From Roseiarcus sp963709185 (GTDB taxonomy: Bacteria > Pseudomonadota > Alphaproteobacteria > Rhizobiales > Beijerinckiaceae): DNA of 64,000 nucleotides. The notes under the pieces were generated by a model. The model was not told the origin of the DNA and did no database searches. It was given only the letters and a program-made list of their open reading frames with translations. How positions within the stretch are numbered: the stretch's first letter is position 1; every line of letters starts with the position of its first letter. Below are positions 61,794 to 64,000 of this stretch, piece by piece. Location of the stretch: NCBI GenBank assembly GCA_963709185.1, contig CAVPVQ010000023.1, positions 62,001 through 126,000 on the forward strand, in the 5' to 3' direction. The position numbers were made by a program, and so were the translations under genes.

Positions 61794-63680
61794 ATGGCGT
61801 TGCGTTTTGCGAAAACCAGGGCGGGATTCATGCCCTTTCTGGCCAGGATTTGTGTTTTCGGCGCCGCCCTTTCGGTGTTCTCCACGCAGGCCGAGGCGCA
61901 TTACTGGCGCCAACAAGTCTACGAGGCCTATCGCCCCATCTATCGGCCCGCCGCCCCGCGCGCTCCGGCCGCCGCCGCCCGCAATCCGGCCTTCGCCGCG
62001 ATCGTCGTCGACGAAAACTCCGGCCGCACCCTCTACGCCGCGAGCGACAACGAGCCGCGCCATCCGGCCTCGCTCACCAAGGTGATGACGCTCTATCTGC
62101 TGTTCGAGCAGCTTGAAAAAGGCCGCCTGTCGCTCGAATCGCCGATTCCGATGTCCGCGCACGCCGCGAGCCAGGCGCCGTCCAAGCTCGGGTTGGAGCC
62201 GGGCGAAACGCTGAGCGTCGAGAATGCGATCAAGGCCATCGTGACCCGGTCGGCCAACGACGTCGCCGTCGCGGTGGCGGAGGCGATCGGCGGCGATGAA
62301 GAAAACTTCGCGCAGATGATGACGCGCAAGGCCCATGCGCTCGGCATGGCGCACACGACATACGTCAACGCTTCGGGCTTGCCCGACGACCGGCAGATAA
62401 CCACGGCCCGCGATCTGGCCCTTCTCGGGCGCTCGATCCAGGAGCGATTTCCGCGCTATTTCCGCTATTTCTCGACCCAGGCCTTCGAATTTGCCGGCGA
62501 GACGATCGGCAACCACAATCATTTGCTCGGTCGGGTGGAAGGCGTCGACGGCATCAAAACCGGCTACACCCGCGCCTCGGGCTTCAACCTGTTGACATCG
62601 GTGCATCGCGGCGGGCGTTCGCTGGTCGCCGTGGTGATGGGCGGACCGACGGCCGGCGCGCGCGACCGGTTCATGGAATCGCTGATCGCCCAGCACATCG
62701 CGAGCGCGACGACGATCCACAGCGCGACAATGATCGCCGATGCGACGCCGCCCGCCGCGCCGCCGGCGCCCCCTGTCCGCAGCGCGGCGCTCGCGCCCGC
62801 CGACAGCGTTTCGCCGACGCCGCCGGTCCGCGTCGCCGTCGCTCAGCTTTCGAGCGAGGACGCCGAAGGCGACAGCGACAATGTCGAGCGCGACCCGCCC
62901 GCTCCGGCGCTGGGCGCGACCCGCCGTTTGGTCAAGCAGGACGCCCGCGTCGCGCCGCCGGCGGCCGTCATTCCGACCGCCGCGCCGCTGCCCCCGGCTC
63001 CGCCGGCGCGTGTCGCCGAGGCCAACCCGGTCGCGCTCGGATGGGTCAAAGGTCCCGAAGGCGCGGCGCCGAAGGCCGAGCCGAAAGCCGCTCCGCCGGT
63101 CCGGGCGATGGCCGCGCTCGTGTCCACGCCGGCGCCGATCATCCGCGTCGCCGACGCCGTTCCCGCGACAGCGGACAGGGTCGATGGCCTCGACAGCGCC
63201 GCGAAATACCAGCTCAAGGTCGAGATGCAGGCAAGGACCCTGGCCGCGCCCGCGCCAGTTGCGCGGCAAGCTGAAGCGAGCCCTGCCGCGCTCGGCTGGG
63301 TCAAGGGCCCCGAAGGCGTTGCGCAATCCGCCGAGCCGAAGGCCGCTCCGCCGGTCAAACCTCTCGTCGCCGCGCTGCGCGCCAAGGAAGAAACCGCCGT
63401 TGCGCGAAGCGCGGACGACCGGCCGTCCGGCCGCGAAGGCTGGATGATCCAGATCGGCGCCAGCGAAGACGCCGGCAAGGCCAACGAGTTGCTCATCCGC
63501 GCCAAGACGCAGAACCGCTCGACCCTCGCCTCGGCGAGGCCGTTCACCGAGAAGATCGAGAAGGGCAATGGCGCTTTCTATCGCGCGCGGTTCGCCGGCC
63601 TCGATTCATCTTCAACTGCGGAAGCAGCCTGCAAGAGTTTGAAACGGAACGGATTCTCGTGCTTTGCGACACACGACTGA
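61794..63680 (+). CDS. D-alanyl-D-alanine carboxypeptidase with C-terminal SPOR domain
   Basis: A penicillin-binding carboxypeptidase (peptidase S11) of 628 residues that trims peptidoglycan peptides in the periplasm. It has a signal peptide (FMPFLARICVFGAALSVF, cleavage near AEA), then S93-x-x-K96 (SLTK), S153-x-N155 (SAN) and K255-T-G. A long Pro/Ala-rich linker (about 320-540) carries two copies of a 23-residue segment. The last 75 residues (GWMIQIGASEDAGKANELL to CKSLKRNGFSCF) form a SPOR domain, which binds denuded glycans at the division septum. The ATG at 61794 has AAGGGG upstream. Confidence 0.93.
   Translation: MALRFAKTRAGFMPFLARICVFGAALSVFSTQAEAHYWRQQVYEAYRPIYRPAAPRAPAAAARNPAFAAIVVDENSGRTLYAASDNEPRHPASLTKVMTLYLLFEQLEKGRLSLESPIPMSAHAASQAPSKLGLEPGETLSVENAIKAIVTRSANDVAVAVAEAIGGDEENFAQMMTRKAHALGMAHTTYVNASGLPDDRQITTARDLALLGRSIQERFPRYFRYFSTQAFEFAGETIGNHNHLLGRVEGVDGIKTGYTRASGFNLLTSVHRGGRSLVAVVMGGPTAGARDRFMESLIAQHIASATTIHSATMIADATPPAAPPAPPVRSAALAPADSVSPTPPVRVAVAQLSSEDAEGDSDNVERDPPAPALGATRRLVKQDARVAPPAAVIPTAAPLPPAPPARVAEANPVALGWVKGPEGAAPKAEPKAAPPVRAMAALVSTPAPIIRVADAVPATADRVDGLDSAAKYQLKVEMQARTLAAPAPVARQAEASPAALGWVKGPEGVAQSAEPKAAPPVKPLVAALRAKEETAVARSADDRPSGREGWMIQIGASEDAGKANELLIRAKTQNRSTLASARPFTEKIEKGNGAFYRARFAGLDSSSTAEAACKSLKRNGFSCFATHD
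63033..63356. repeat. Internal duplication in the carboxypeptidase linker
   Basis: The 23-codon segment ALGWVKGPEG...AEPKAAPPV occurs at 63033-63101 and again at 63288-63356, 255 bp apart, with 20 of 23 residues alike. It is flanked by similar Ala/Pro-rich sequence. Confidence 0.75.
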
Positions 63681-63735
63681 GGCAAGATTTGTACAGGCTT
63701 TCGGGTAGCCCGGACGATCGCGGGATGGAGTTGTT

Positions 63736-64000
63736 TCAATGGCGGCGCAGCAGAACGTCCTTGGCCTGATTGACCCGAGCCGCCAGACTGGTCGAGCCGC
63801 CGTGGTCGGGATGGAGTTTCTTCATCAGCGCCCGATGCGCCCGCGCAATCTCTTCGGCGCCGGCGCCCTGCGCCAGGCCCAGAACCTGATAGGCCTCCTC
63901 CTCGGTCATCGCTCCCGAGCCGCCGCGCCCGCCCCCCGCCTCGCCGTTTGCCTGCGCTGCCTCGCGCCATCCGGCGAACCGGCGGTCGAGGTACGTCTCT
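63736..64000 (-). CDS. J-domain (DnaJ-like) protein, C-terminal part
   Basis: The gene enters from the right edge on the minus strand; 87 residues are visible. They read ETYLDRRFAGWREAAQ, then a Gly-rich linker, then TEEEAYQVLGLAQGAGAEEIARAHRALMKKLHPDHGGS and LAARVNQAKDVLLRRH, and stop. The HPD motif (LHPDHGG) that activates DnaK ATPase is intact. The C-terminal J domain resembles the TIM14/DjlA-like membrane proteins with a J domain at the end; any membrane segment would lie outside the window. Confidence 0.85.
   Translation of the reverse strand, partial: ETYLDRRFAGWREAAQANGEAGGGRGGSGAMTEEEAYQVLGLAQGAGAEEIARAHRALMKKLHPDHGGSTSLAARVNQAKDVLLRRH

Overview
The window is a 64 kb chromosomal segment from a GC-rich (about 65% by eye) alphaproteobacterium, most likely of the order Hyphomicrobiales (Rhizobiales). 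The evidence is the gene content and local synteny: GatCAB, alphaproteobacterial-type ComEC, PmtA of the Rhodobacter type, a phasin, a K+-independent H+-pyrophosphatase, tandem ClpS-ClpA, and a catalytically degenerate PyrC homologue belonging with PyrB. The genus cannot be fixed from the sequence. No rRNA, tRNA, CRISPR array, prophage or insertion sequence was seen. Nearly everything is housekeeping, but small accessory modules are wedged between core genes.

Layout. 1-5.2 kb: end of a malic enzyme, an AT-richer GIY-YIG nuclease gene, a sirtuin, isovaleryl-CoA dehydrogenase and a glutathione transferase. 5.6-10.8 kb: a histone H1-like Lys/Ala protein, then gatC-gatA and gatB on the minus strand, with a toxin-antitoxin pair inserted between gatA and gatB. 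11-21 kb: a frameshifted SEC-C mini-gene, ruvX, then dprA-plsY-pyrC' on the minus strand. These are separated from pyrB by a plus-strand block (DUF6869-like protein, kbl-tdh threonine catabolism, a cysteine-cluster protein, and a DUF4160/DUF2442 pair whose first gene is frameshifted). 21-31 kb: topA, ridA, pmtA, a secreted protein, rnr-DUF983-nudix, rpmG. 31-35.5 kb: an MntA/HepT module convergent with comEC, then gltX. 35.5-41.8 kb: a second Rid protein, a fused-permease ABC transporter with its ATPase, gltA, xseB and a membrane protein. 41.8-47.5 kb: thrS, a cupin, yidD with an IscU-like protein, folE-hisI, a patatin. 47.6-57.8 kb: an oxalate-CoA-ligase-like synthetase with a PanE-like reductase, hppA, an HxlR regulator with a small divergent gene, folD, an aldose-epimerase-like protein, an inositol monophosphatase, thiL and a HIT protein. 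57.8-64 kb: clpA-clpS, a phasin with a strong promoter carrying two PhaR-like boxes, a D,D-carboxypeptidase with a SPOR tail, and a J-domain protein running off the right edge.

The most notable features are three small toxin-antitoxin-type modules in different states (intact and inserted into the gatCAB cluster; MntA/HepT with no stop codon at the normal end of HepT; DUF4160/DUF2442 frameshifted) and the phasin promoter architecture. None of these proves a new system. The best candidate for something little described is the toxin-antitoxin pair whose antitoxin carries a DUF7662-like N-terminal domain and whose promoter may also feed the essential gatB gene.
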